Positions 44,221 through 51,836 of a stretch of 64,000 nt of DNA are shown here, piece by piece. The DNA lies in assembly GCF_023101185.1 (NCBI RefSeq), contig NZ_CP078077.1:835630-899629 (forward strand), written 5' to 3'. Source of the stretch: Microbacterium galbinum. GTDB lineage: Bacteria > Actinomycetota > Actinomycetes > Actinomycetales > Microbacteriaceae. A model generated the notes under the pieces. The model was not told where the DNA came from and did no database searches. It was given only the letters and a program-made list of their open reading frames with translations. The stretch's first letter is position 1. Every line of letters begins with the position of its first letter. The translations under genes were made by a program, and so were the position numbers.

Positions 44221-45183
44221 ATGACCACCTCCCTTCCCGCTTCCCTCCCCGTCGACGCGGATACCGGCGCCGGATACATGGGCTTCGTCGGCGTGAGCAC
44301 CGGATCGTCGTCGATCATGCAGGTGTTCCCCCGCTGGGCCGATGTGCTGGGCCTCCCGACCCGCGAGCTGGTCGGGCACGACCTCCCGATGGACGCCACG
44401 CCCGCGCAGTACGTCGCGATGGTCGAGCAGATCCGCGACGACCCGAACCACCGAGGAGCGCTCGTCACGACCCACAAGATGAACGTGTACGCCGCGGCAT
44501 CCGATCTCTTCGACGAACTCGACCCGTTCGCGGTCTCGTGCAGCGAGATCTCGAGCATCTCGAAGCGCGGCGACCGCCTCATCGGCCGCGCGAAGGACCC
44601 GATCACCGTCGACCTCGCCCTGAACGACTTCCTGCCCGCCGATCACTTCGCCCGCACGGGAGCCGAGGTCGTCATCCTCGGTGCCGGAGGATCGGGCACG
44701 GCGCTCAGCTGGGCCCTCGCCGAACGAGCGGATGCCCCGACGCGGGTGACCGTGACGGCGCGCAGCGACGAGGCGCTGGAGCACCTGCGCGCCGTGCACG
44801 CGCAGCACGGCACGGCGGAGGGACTGATCCGTTACGTGCGCACCGACTCGCCCGCCGAGGCCGCGGCCCTGGTGGCGGCGGCACCGGCGGGCTCCGTGAT
44901 CGTGAACGCCACCGGGCTCGGCAAGGATCGGCCCGGCTCGCCCCTGCCCGACGACGTCGTCTTTCCCGAGGACGCGTACGTGTGGGAGTTCAACTACCGC
45001 GGATCGCTCGAGTTCCTGCACCAGGCCCGCGCTCAAGAGCAGGCGCGGTCGCTCGTCGTCGTCGACGGCTGGCGCTACTTCATCCACGGCTGGTCGCAGG
45101 TGGTCGCCGACGTGTTCGAACTCGATCTGACTCCCGAGATCGTCGAGCAGCTCGCCCAGGCGGCGGAGTTCGCGCGCCGATGA
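44221..45183 (+). CDS. Shikimate dehydrogenase-like NAD(P) oxidoreductase
   Basis: 320-residue protein with the two-domain AroE fold. The N-terminal substrate domain has YMGFVGVSTGSSSIMQVFPR, and the catalytic Lys in ALVTTHKMNVYAAASDLFDE. The Asp partner lies in IGRAKDPITVDLALND. The Rossmann motif is VVILGAGGSGTALSWALAER. N-T-D in true AroE is replaced by A-K-D and the surrounding residues differ, so shikimate itself is doubtful and another hydroxy or keto sugar acid is likelier. AGGAG precedes the start. It is coupled to the next gene (ATGA). Confidence 0.82.
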   Translation: MTTSLPASLPVDADTGAGYMGFVGVSTGSSSIMQVFPRWADVLGLPTRELVGHDLPMDATPAQYVAMVEQIRDDPNHRGALVTTHKMNVYAAASDLFDELDPFAVSCSEISSISKRGDRLIGRAKDPITVDLALNDFLPADHFARTGAEVVILGAGGSGTALSWALAERADAPTRVTVTARSDEALEHLRAVHAQHGTAEGLIRYVRTDSPAEAAALVAAAPAGSVIVNATGLGKDRPGSPLPDDVVFPEDAYVWEFNYRGSLEFLHQARAQEQARSLVVVDGWRYFIHGWSQVVADVFELDLTPEIVEQLAQAAEFARR

Positions 45184-46142
45184 TCCGCACGGTCCTCGGC
45201 GACATCGACCCGGCGCTGCTCGGGGCGACGAACTATCACGAGCACCTGTTCCAGGTGAGTCCGCTGCTGCCCGGCGACGAGCTCGACGACGAGGCGCTCT
45301 CGGGCGCCGAGGCCGAGGGTCTGCGCGACAGCGGGTTCGCCGCGATGGTCGACGCGACCCCGTTCGGGATCGGACGCGACCCCGAGGCCGTCGCACGCAT
45401 CAGCGCCGCGACCGGACTGCACATCGTCACCACGACCGGGCGCCACCGCGAGGCGCACTATGCCCCAGAGCACCCCACCCGCACCTGGGGCGTCGACGCC
45501 CTGACCGCGCTGTTCGTGCGCGACATCGTGGACGGGATGCCGGTCGACGACGCCGAGGTCCTCACCTCGCCGACCTTGCGCACCGCGCACGCCCCCGACG
45601 GAGCCCCGGTGCGCGCCGGACTCCTCAAGGGCGGCATCGACTACTGGCGCATCAGCGACTTCGAGCGCACGACCCTCGACGCCCTCGCGGCCGCGCATCG
45701 CGAGACCGGGGCGCCGATCATGGTGCACCTCGAGTTCTGCACGGCGGCCCACGAGGTGCTTGATCTGCTCGCGGCCGCGGGCGCGGCATCCGATCGGATC
45801 GTGCTCGCGCACGCCGACCGCGATCCCGACCCGGGCCTGCACGCCTCGCTCGCCGAGCGCGGCGCGTACCTCGGTTACGACGGCATGGCCCGGCCGCGCA
45901 CGCGATCGGATGCCGAGCTGCTCGCCCTCACCGCCGCGGTCGTCGAACGCGGCGCCGGCGACCGGGTGCTGCTCGGCGGCGACGTCGCGCGCCGCACCCG
46001 CTACCTCGCCTACGGCGGGATGCCCGGACTCGCCTACCTCGGCGAACGCTACGTGCCGCGCCTGCGCGCCCTCATCGGAGACGAGGCCGTGGATCGGATG
46101 CTCGTCGCCAACCCCGCCCGCCTGCTCACACTCTCGCGCTGA
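45180..46142 (+). CDS. Phosphotriesterase-family lactonase
   Basis: 320-residue amidohydrolase-fold protein of the phosphotriesterase group (COG1735). Metal ligands are visible in order: YHEHLFQ (HxH, near residue 21), a bridging Lys in GLLKGGIDYW (near 154), HLEFCTAAHE (His near 186), RIVLAHADRDPDPG (His near 216) and LLGGDVARRTR (Asp). Several members of this group hydrolyse lactones of phosphorylated or free sugar acids, which suits an operon with a sugar kinase and two dehydrogenases. The start at 45180 overlaps the previous stop. Confidence 0.88.
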   Translation: MIRTVLGDIDPALLGATNYHEHLFQVSPLLPGDELDDEALSGAEAEGLRDSGFAAMVDATPFGIGRDPEAVARISAATGLHIVTTTGRHREAHYAPEHPTRTWGVDALTALFVRDIVDGMPVDDAEVLTSPTLRTAHAPDGAPVRAGLLKGGIDYWRISDFERTTLDALAAAHRETGAPIMVHLEFCTAAHEVLDLLAAAGAASDRIVLAHADRDPDPGLHASLAERGAYLGYDGMARPRTRSDAELLALTAAVVERGAGDRVLLGGDVARRTRYLAYGGMPGLAYLGERYVPRLRALIGDEAVDRMLVANPARLLTLSR

Positions 46143-46166
46143 ACCGACCGACCTCTGGAGACACCG

Positions 46167-46484
46167 TTGTCCGACGCATCCGCATCCGAATCCGAACCCA
46201 CCATCCTGCACGCCACCTTCACCGCCCGCCCCGGCGAGGGCGATCGCGTCGCCGAACTTCTGCGCGAGTTTTCCGTGGAAGTACAAGCAGAAACAGGTAA
46301 CGTGGTCTTCGATGCCACGCGACTCGTCGACGATCCCGATCGCTTCTTCGTGTACGAGGTCTATCGCGATCACGCAGCGTTCCAGGCGCACATCTCGGCC
46401 CCGGCCGGTGTGCCGTTCAATGCGGCGCTGCAGGAACTGATCGTGGAACCCTCTTCGCAGCTCACATTCCTCCGCCGTCTCTGA
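46167..46484 (+). CDS. Antibiotic biosynthesis monooxygenase (ABM/LsrG-like) family protein
   Basis: 105-residue single ABM domain: HATFTARPGEGDRVAELLRE, VVFDATRLVDDPDRFFVYEV and YRDHAAFQAHISAPAGVPFN, the dimeric ferredoxin-like fold of YgiN and LsrG. The start is a TTG at 46167 with CTGGAG upstream; this rare start is set by the lack of any other in-frame codon. It closes the six-gene operon and is followed by a strong terminator. LsrG isomerises phospho-autoinducer-2; a comparable role on a phosphorylated sugar intermediate here is inference. Confidence 0.82.
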   Translation: MSDASASESEPTILHATFTARPGEGDRVAELLREFSVEVQAETGNVVFDATRLVDDPDRFFVYEVYRDHAAFQAHISAPAGVPFNAALQELIVEPSSQLTFLRRL

Positions 46485-46524
46485 CGGCGGATGCAACCGG
46501 AGGATCCCCCCCTCTCTCCGGTTG

Positions 46525-46565
46525 GGAAAGGCCCGGTGTGTCCCCCTCGGATACCGGGCCTTTCC
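46525..46565 (+). terminator. Terminator of the catabolic operon
   Basis: A 13 bp perfect stem GGAAAGGCCCGGT (46525-46537) and ACCGGGCCTTTCC (46553-46565) with a 15-base loop, 40 bp after the ABM gene stop. The stem motif is the same type as the terminator at 21232. Confidence 0.85.
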
Positions 46566-46590
46566 GGCGTCCGGGGCTCTCTTCGTGGCG

Positions 46591-46670
46591 GGGCCCTTCG
46601 ACAGGCTCAGGGACCCAGAATCTCCGTGCATCGCTCCGAAACTGGGTCGCTGAGCCTGTCGAAGCGTCCC
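46591..46670. repeat. 80 bp inverted-repeat element, copy A
   Basis: CTTCGACAGGCTCAGGGACC (from 46596) and its near-complement CTGGGTCGCTGAGCCTGTCG (from 46642) face each other around a 23-base centre. This is a back-to-back pair of the dispersed repeat. Copy B begins exactly 180 bp later with the same outer ends. Confidence 0.85.
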
Positions 46671-46684
46671 GCACGCGCAACAAC

Positions 46685-46751
46685 GGAGGAGAACTCGCCT
46701 TCCGCAGGAAGCATCCGCTCCTCCGGTCCTCCCGAACGCGAGATCTCCTCC
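46685..46751. repeat. Second dispersed hairpin family (GGAGGAGA-CTCGC)
   Basis: Left arm GGAGGAGAACTCGC (46685-46698) and right arm GCGAGATCTCCTCC (46738-46751) pair at 13 of 14 positions. It lies between the two 80 bp elements. A close relative is at 57575-57638 with about 24 of 28 identical bases at the left end. Confidence 0.65.
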
Positions 46752-46770
46752 CGAACGGATGCCGCAGGGA

Positions 46771-46850
46771 GGGCCCTTCGACAGGCTCAGGGACCCAGTA
46801 CATCCGTGCTTCCCTCCGGAACTGGGTCGCTGAGCCTGTCGAAGCGTCCC
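46771..46850. repeat. 80 bp inverted-repeat element, copy B
   Basis: Same structure and ends as copy A (46591-46670), with a different central sequence. The outer 28-30 bases match copy A exactly. Confidence 0.85.
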
Positions 46851-46864
46851 TCCTCGGCACGCGA

Positions 46865-46896
46865 AGAGGCCCCCCACCCGAAGGCGAGGGGCCTCT
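46865..46896 (-). terminator. Terminator-like hairpin after the solute-binding protein gene
   Basis: AGAGGCCCC (46865-46873) and GGGGCCTCT (46888-46896) form a 9 bp stem with a 14-base loop, 16 bp past the minus-strand stop at 46913. There is no clear T tract. Confidence 0.6.
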
Positions 46897-46912
46897 CGAT
46901 CCGGAGATCAGA

Positions 46913-47905
46913 TCACTGGTAGAGAACCGCGGCGATCTTGTCGTCCTCGAGGTTCGTCTTGTCGTACCAGTACGAACCCGTGTCGTAGAACTCGTCGACC
47001 GTCTCGCCGTTGGCGGCGTCGTACGCGGCCTGCACGACCTGCGCACCGATGCCGATCGGGTCCTGCGTGATGGCGCCGGCCATCGTGCCGTCCTTGATCG
47101 CGTTGATCTGGGCCGCACCGGAGTCGAATCCGACGATGGTGAGCTTGCCCTTCTCGAGGCCGAGCTCGTTGACCGCGTTCACGACGCCGATGGCGGAGCC
47201 CTCGTTGGTGCCGTAGATGCCCTTGAGGTCGGGGTGCGCGGCGATCATTGCCTTGGCGATGTCGGCCGACTTCAGGTGGTCGCCGTCGCCGTACTGGATG
47301 TCGACGATCTCGATGTCGGGGTAGTCCGACTCGATCTTCTCGACGAAGCCGTCACGACGCTCGACACCGGTCGAGTTGATCTGCGAGTGGCCGACGATGG
47401 CGACCTCGCCCTCACCGCCGATGAGCTCGGCCATGTGCTCGGCCGCCAGGGCTCCGGCGACCTTGCTGTCGGTCGCGGCGAGGCTCAGGCCCACGTCGCC
47501 GTCGCACGGTGCGTCGAAGTACACGACGGGGATGTCGGCGGCCTTGGCCTTGTCGAGGTAGGGCACGCAGGCCTCGGGGTCGAGGGCTGCGTACGCGATC
47601 GCGGCCGGCTTCTTGTCGATGGCGGTCTGCAGCATCTGCAGCTGCGCGTCGACCTCGGTCTCGGCGGCGGGGCCCTCGAAGGTGATGGTGACGCCGAGCT
47701 CGGCGGCCTTCTCCTCCGCGCCCTTCTTGACGGCCTGCCAGAACTGGTGCTGGAAGCCCTTCGAGACGAGGGCGATGTACATCTCGTCACCACTGCCGGC
47801 GTCGCCACCGGCGTCGCCGCCGCCCGCGTTGCTCGAGCAGCCTGCCACGACGATCGCCGCCGAGGCGATCAGAGCCGCGAACGCGGCCTTCTTTCCGAAC
47901 TTCAT
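46913..47905 (-). CDS. Ribose-type sugar ABC transporter, solute-binding lipoprotein
   Basis: 330-residue periplasmic-binding-protein family 4 (RbsB-like) protein. It starts MKFGKKAAFAALIASAAIVV with lipobox VVAGC, then a Gly/Asp-rich linker. The mature domain has YIALVSKGFQHQFWQAVKKG, QTAIDKKPAAIAYAALDPEA, VVYFDAPCDGD and IYGTNEGSAIGVVNAVNELG. The start at 47905 is preferred to 47956 because it begins a proper signal peptide. It is the last gene of the rbsA-rbsC-like operon, separated from the permease by a 138 bp gap with a strong hairpin, which often allows higher expression of the binding protein. The substrate may be L-fucose or the operon-41161 sugar (see operators). Confidence 0.92.
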   Translation of the reverse strand: MKFGKKAAFAALIASAAIVVAGCSSNAGGGDAGGDAGSGDEMYIALVSKGFQHQFWQAVKKGAEEKAAELGVTITFEGPAAETEVDAQLQMLQTAIDKKPAAIAYAALDPEACVPYLDKAKAADIPVVYFDAPCDGDVGLSLAATDSKVAGALAAEHMAELIGGEGEVAIVGHSQINSTGVERRDGFVEKIESDYPDIEIVDIQYGDGDHLKSADIAKAMIAAHPDLKGIYGTNEGSAIGVVNAVNELGLEKGKLTIVGFDSGAAQINAIKDGTMAGAITQDPIGIGAQVVQAAYDAANGETVDEFYDTGSYWYDKTNLEDDKIAAVLYQ

Positions 47906-48011
47906 GGAAACTCCGTTGTTTGTGTGTGTGCCGGCCCGGGAGCCGGAGTGGGACATTCGTGGTGCGGTGTGCCGGTGCGGATCGCTCCGCGGTGTCGGCC
48001 GGGTCGCCGAT

Positions 48012-48040
48012 CGGAGGCGGCGGGCACAGCGCCGCCTCCG
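48012..48040 (-). promoter_or_regulatory. Intercistronic hairpin between permease and binding-protein genes
   Basis: A perfect 11 bp stem CGGAGGCGGCG (48012-48022) and CGCCGCCTCCG (48030-48040) with a 7-base loop lies directly after the permease stop. It has no T tract, so mRNA stabilisation or partial termination is more likely than full termination. Confidence 0.6.
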
Positions 48041-48043
48041 GGG

Positions 48044-49075
48044 TCAGGTGCGTGCGCGGTTGCGCAGGGAGTCGAAGAACACCGCGATCAGGATCACGAC
48101 GCCGACGACGATGTTCTGCCACTCGGACTGGATCGACATGATCCGGAGGCCGTTGACGAGCACGCTCATGATGAGCGCACCGATCACGGTGCCGAGGATC
48201 GAGCCGCGTCCGCCGAGCAGCGAGGTGCCGCCGATGATGACGGCCGCGATCGCCTGCAGCTCGTAGCCCGTACCGATCTGCGGCTGGGCCGAGTCGAGGC
48301 GCGAGGCGATGATGACGCCGGCGATGCCGGTGAACGCTCCGGCGAACATGTAGACGAAGATCGTCCAGCGGCGCGTGTTGACGCCCGAGAGGCGGGTGGC
48401 CTCTTCGTTCGAGCCGATCGCGAAGGTGTAGCGGCCGAGCAGCGTCTTCGACAGCACGAGGTACGCGATGACCGCGAGCACGAGCGTGATGAGCACGGCG
48501 TTCGGGAGGCCCGGGATGAGGGTGCCGAGGGCGATCTGCTTGAAGTCCGGAGCGGACGACGAGAAGTAGATCGGCGCGACGCCCGAGATCACGAGCGCGA
48601 GGCCACCGGCGATCATCATCATCGCGAGGGTCGCGATGAACGGGGGCAGCCGCAGGAACGTGATGTTCACGCCGTTGACGAGGCCCATCAGCACACCGGT
48701 GGCGATACCGCCGATGACGCCGACGAACACCGGCAGCCCCATGTTGGTGATGAAGACACCGGTCATGACCGAGCAGAGCGCCATGCCGGTACCGAGCGAC
48801 AGGTCGATGCCGCCGGTGATGATCACGAACGTGGTGCCGAGGGCGAGGATGCCGATGACCGCGGTCGAGAGCAGGATGCCGGAGACGTTGCTCCAGGTGA
48901 GGAAGTTCGGGCTGGCGACCGAGAAGAAGATGAACAGCACGACGAGCGTGCCGAACGCCAGCGACTGCTGCACCTGGCGTCGGAGGAAGCCGCCGATGTC
49001 GCGCTTGTCGGTGTTCTCGTTGACGGCGGTCTGGATGATCGTCGTCGTCGACGACCCGTTCTGCGGGGTGCTCAT
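48044..49075 (-). CDS. Ribose-type sugar ABC transporter permease
   Basis: 343-residue RbsC-like permease with about ten helices: LAFGTLVVLFIFFSVASPNF, then ILALGTTFVIITGGIDLSLG (the family signature), GVLMGLVNGVNITFLRLPPF, and a coupling region RYTFAIGSNEEATRLSGVNT. LQAIAAVIIGGTSLLGGRGS follows near the C-terminus. It forms the membrane channel of a CUT2 system. The start at 49075 overlaps the ATPase stop by ATGA. Confidence 0.94.
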   Translation of the reverse strand: MSTPQNGSSTTTIIQTAVNENTDKRDIGGFLRRQVQQSLAFGTLVVLFIFFSVASPNFLTWSNVSGILLSTAVIGILALGTTFVIITGGIDLSLGTGMALCSVMTGVFITNMGLPVFVGVIGGIATGVLMGLVNGVNITFLRLPPFIATLAMMMIAGGLALVISGVAPIYFSSSAPDFKQIALGTLIPGLPNAVLITLVLAVIAYLVLSKTLLGRYTFAIGSNEEATRLSGVNTRRWTIFVYMFAGAFTGIAGVIIASRLDSAQPQIGTGYELQAIAAVIIGGTSLLGGRGSILGTVIGALIMSVLVNGLRIMSIQSEWQNIVVGVVILIAVFFDSLRNRART

Positions 49076-50586
49076 CGGTCTTCCTCCCCATGGGCTGCGA
49101 GTTGCATGATCTTCTCCTGGCTGGCTTCCTCGTTGCGGAGCGTCCCGGTGATCCGGCCGTTCGCGAACACGGCGATGCGGTTCGCGACGCGGAGGATCTC
49201 GGGCAGTTCCGACGAGATGACGATGATGGACTTTCCCTGGTCAGCGAGCTGCTGCATCAGGCGGTAGATCTCTTCCTTCGCTCCGACGTCGATGCCGCGG
49301 GTCGGCTCGTCGAAGATGAGGATGTCGCAGTCGCGCATCAGCCACCGGGCGATGACGACCTTCTGCTGGTTGCCGCCCGAGAGCAGCTTGACGACCTGGT
49401 TGACCGAGGGCGTCTTGACCCGCAGTTGCTGGACGTACTCCTTGGTGCGGTTCTTCGCCTTGCCGTCGCCCATCCAGCCGATCCCGTTGGCGTAGGAGCC
49501 GAGCGAGGCGAGCACGGTGTTGAAGGTGACGTCCTGTTCGAGCATGAGCCCGAGGAGCTTGCGGTCCTCCGAGAGGTAGCCGACGCCGTGCTTGACGGCA
49601 TCCGCGGGCTGCCCGATCTTCGCCGGCCGACCCGAGATGGTCACCGTCCCGCCGTCGCTGGGGTCGGCACCGATGATCGCGCGAGCGGTCTCGGTGCGCC
49701 CCGCGCCCATGAGACCGGCGAACCCGAGGATCTCGCCCTTGTGCAGCTGGAACGAGATGTCCTTGAGCAGGCTCTTGGTCGACAGGTCCTGCACCTCGAG
49801 CACGACCGGGTCGTTGATGTGATCGCGGGCGGTGGGGCGGGTGCCCTCGTCGATCGCGCGTCCGACCATCATCTCGATGATCTTCGGGATGCTGACCTCG
49901 GCCTTGTCGAGTGATCCGATGTATGCACCGTCGCGCAGCACGCTGACGCGGTCGGCGAGGCGGCGCAGCTCGTCCATGCGGTGCGAGATGTAGACGATGC
50001 CGGTGCCGGATGCCTTGAGCTGCTCGATCAGCACGAACAGCGTCTCGACCTCGGAGTCGGTGAGCGCCGAGGTGGGCTCGTCCATGATGAGCACCTTGGC
50101 GTTGAACGAGAGGGCCTTGGCGATCTCGACCATCTGCTGCTCGGCCACGGTCAGGTCGCCGACGCGGGCCTTCGGGTCGAGGTGGATGTTGAGCCGCTGG
50201 AGCAGCTCGGCCGTCTGCTGGTTGAGCTTGCGCTCCGACAGGAACGGACCCGTGCGCGGCTCGCGCCCGACGAAGATGTTCTGCGCGACCGTGAGGTCGG
50301 GCATCATGTTGAGCTCCTGGTGGATGATCGTGATGCCGAGCTCCTGCGCCTGGAGCGGGCTCGTGAGCTCGACCTCCCGGCCCTCGAACACGATCGTGCC
50401 CTCGTCCTTGGCGTAGATCCCGGAGAGGATCTTCATGAGGGTCGACTTGCCGGCGCCGTTCTCTCCGACGAGGACGAGAACCTCCCCGGCGCGCACCTCG
50501 AGATGCACGTCCTTGAGCGCCTGGACACCGGGGAATCCCTTGCTGATGCCCTCCACTTTGAGGATGGGATCACTCACGTGCCTCAC
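49072..50586 (-). CDS. Ribose-type sugar ABC transporter, double ATPase
   Basis: 504-residue RbsA-like protein with two fused nucleotide-binding domains. Domain 1: Walker A VGENGAGKSTLMK, signature LTVAEQQMVEIAKAL, Walker B VLIMDEPTSAL. Domain 2: degenerate Walker A GLMGAGRTETARAI, signature LSGGNQQKVVIARWLM and Walker B ILIFDEPTRGID. This asymmetry is normal for CUT2 ATPases. The start is given as the GTG at 50586, 5 nt after AAGGA; the GTG at 50577 is possible and fits the usual family N-terminus better. First gene of its operon; two operator-like sites and a promoter lie upstream. Confidence 0.94.
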   Translation of the reverse strand: MRHVSDPILKVEGISKGFPGVQALKDVHLEVRAGEVLVLVGENGAGKSTLMKILSGIYAKDEGTIVFEGREVELTSPLQAQELGITIIHQELNMMPDLTVAQNIFVGREPRTGPFLSERKLNQQTAELLQRLNIHLDPKARVGDLTVAEQQMVEIAKALSFNAKVLIMDEPTSALTDSEVETLFVLIEQLKASGTGIVYISHRMDELRRLADRVSVLRDGAYIGSLDKAEVSIPKIIEMMVGRAIDEGTRPTARDHINDPVVLEVQDLSTKSLLKDISFQLHKGEILGFAGLMGAGRTETARAIIGADPSDGGTVTISGRPAKIGQPADAVKHGVGYLSEDRKLLGLMLEQDVTFNTVLASLGSYANGIGWMGDGKAKNRTKEYVQQLRVKTPSVNQVVKLLSGGNQQKVVIARWLMRDCDILIFDEPTRGIDVGAKEEIYRLMQQLADQGKSIIVISSELPEILRVANRIAVFANGRITGTLRNEEASQEKIMQLAAHGEEDR

Positions 50587-50646
50587 CTGCTTCCTTGAAG
50601 GTTCTTGTTCACTGCTGCTTCGTTGCTGCGTTCACCCGATGGGGTT

Positions 50647-50688
50647 AAACATCGGATCAATTCTGACGCTCCGCGGTCTCCCGCGCAA
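50647..50688 (-). promoter_or_regulatory. ABC operon promoter with GntR-type site
   Basis: On the minus strand TTGCGC (50688-50683) and CAGAAT (50665-50660) are 17 bp apart. AAACATCGGATCAAT (plus-strand 50647-50661) overlaps the -10 and start region. The same ACATC-GGAT core is found at the fucose promoters (55862-55876) and before the gntR gene (63714-63728). Confidence 0.55.
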
Positions 50689-50728
50689 GTTGTACCTAAA
50701 TGTATCTAATGAAGTTCGGGAGGGGAAG

Positions 50729-50744
50729 ACCTGTAATAACAACT
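50729..50744. promoter_or_regulatory. ACCTGT-N4-ACA operator copy upstream of the ABC operon
   Basis: ACCTGTAATAACAACT matches ACCTGTAATGACAGGT at 41096-41111 in 13 of 16 positions. It lies about 145 bp before the ATPase start and 32 bp past the epimerase stop. It may connect the transporter to the 41161-46484 operon. Confidence 0.5.
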
Positions 50745-50775
50745 TGGTCACAGCTTCCCCGCCCGAGCGATCCGG

Positions 50776-51645
50776 CTAGTGCAGCCGGATCGAGTCGACC
50801 GCGATGAGCTTGTCGCGGATGAACGCGTTCGCGTGCGCGCCCAGCTCGACGTTGTCGGTCCACAGATTGCGCCAGATCCCCAGCATCCGGCTCAGATCGG
50901 GCGCGACGACCGCCGACGAGAACGACTCGAACACGATCGGGCCGTCGTAACCGATGCGCCCCAGCGCCTTGAAGAACGTGTCGAAGTCGACCGATCCGGT
51001 GCCGAGGTAGCCGCGATGGCTCTCGCCGATGTGCACGTACTGCAGCTGCGGAGCGGCGTCGAGCACCGGCGCGAACATATCCGACTCCTCGATGTTCATG
51101 TGGTACGTGTCGAGGTGGATGCCGAGGTTCGGTCGGTCGATCCGGCCGACGAAGTCGATCGCCTGGCGCGCGGTGTTCAGCACGTTCGTCTCGTAGCGGT
51201 TGACGACCTCGAGGGCGACCGAGACGCCGCGCTCGGCGGCGTGGTCGGAGACCTTCGCGATCGCGCGGCGGCTGCTCTCGAGCCCCTCGGGAGTGACCGG
51301 CTCCATGTACTTCTTCATGGCGCTGTAGATGACACCGCAGAAGTGGGTGCCGCCGAGGTCGGCGAGCACGTCGACGGCGCGGAGCAGCAGGGCCTCGCCC
51401 GCGGCGACGATCGCCGGGTTGGAGCTCGTCACATCGGTCGCCTCCGACAGGCCGAGCGAGGCGCTGACGGCGAGATCGTGCTCTTCCAGAGCGTCTTTCG
51501 CGGCGGCGACGTCGAACGAGAACGGATCCATGAGGGGGAACTCGATCAGGTCGAAGCCGGCCTCCTTGGTCTTCTCGACCGACAGACGGATGCCGTCGGC
51601 ATCGAAGTTCCCGGTCCAGACGAGCCCGTGACAGCCGATGTTCAT
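50776..51645 (-). CDS. D-tagatose/D-psicose 3-epimerase-like sugar isomerase
   Basis: 289-residue TIM-barrel epimerase, the exact size of known ketose 3-epimerases. Metal and catalytic residues are in the expected places: Glu146 in VALEVVNRYETN, Asp179 in GIHLDTYHMNIEE, His205 in YVHIGESHRGYLGTG and Glu240 in IVFESF. It should interconvert ketohexoses at C3, for example fructose and psicose or related sugars. The start MNIGCHGLVW at 51645 is chosen over an upstream frame to 51720 that would run through the operator. It is divergent from a LacI regulator with shared operators. Confidence 0.88.
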   Translation of the reverse strand: MNIGCHGLVWTGNFDADGIRLSVEKTKEAGFDLIEFPLMDPFSFDVAAAKDALEEHDLAVSASLGLSEATDVTSSNPAIVAAGEALLLRAVDVLADLGGTHFCGVIYSAMKKYMEPVTPEGLESSRRAIAKVSDHAAERGVSVALEVVNRYETNVLNTARQAIDFVGRIDRPNLGIHLDTYHMNIEESDMFAPVLDAAPQLQYVHIGESHRGYLGTGSVDFDTFFKALGRIGYDGPIVFESFSSAVVAPDLSRMLGIWRNLWTDNVELGAHANAFIRDKLIAVDSIRLH

Positions 51646-51689
51646 GCGATCCCTCGGAGGCGGGTGTGCGGCACCGTCGCCTCCATCGA

Positions 51690-51786
51690 TTGGCACGTGC
51701 CAAAGCGATGTGCAGGTCACGCTATGCGCCGCGCCCGATCGATGTCAAGAACTTTCTTGTAACGTGCCAATAACGTCGGTTACGCT
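51690..51786. promoter_or_regulatory. Divergent promoters and LacI operators
   Basis: TTGGCACGTGCCAA (51690-51703) is a perfect 14 bp palindrome; TTGTAACGTGCCAA (51757-51770) matches it in 12 of 14. Minus promoter: TTGACA (51748-51743), 18 bp, TAGCGT (51724-51719). Plus promoter: TTGTAA (51757-51762), 18 bp, TACGCT (51781-51786). The perfect site lies just downstream of the minus promoter and the second overlaps the plus -35. Confidence 0.75.
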
Positions 51787-51836
51787 GATGCCACCTATCG
51801 GCGCACGGTGCGCCGCACGGTGATCACGGAGGATCG

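Noticed and set aside
44221..45183. Assignment as aroE of aromatic biosynthesis
   Set aside because: The N-T-D substrate motif is changed to A-K-D and the neighbours are catabolic.
46538..49267. 909-residue plus-strand open frame
   Set aside because: Antisense to the solute-binding protein and permease genes, begins inside repeats, no conserved motif.
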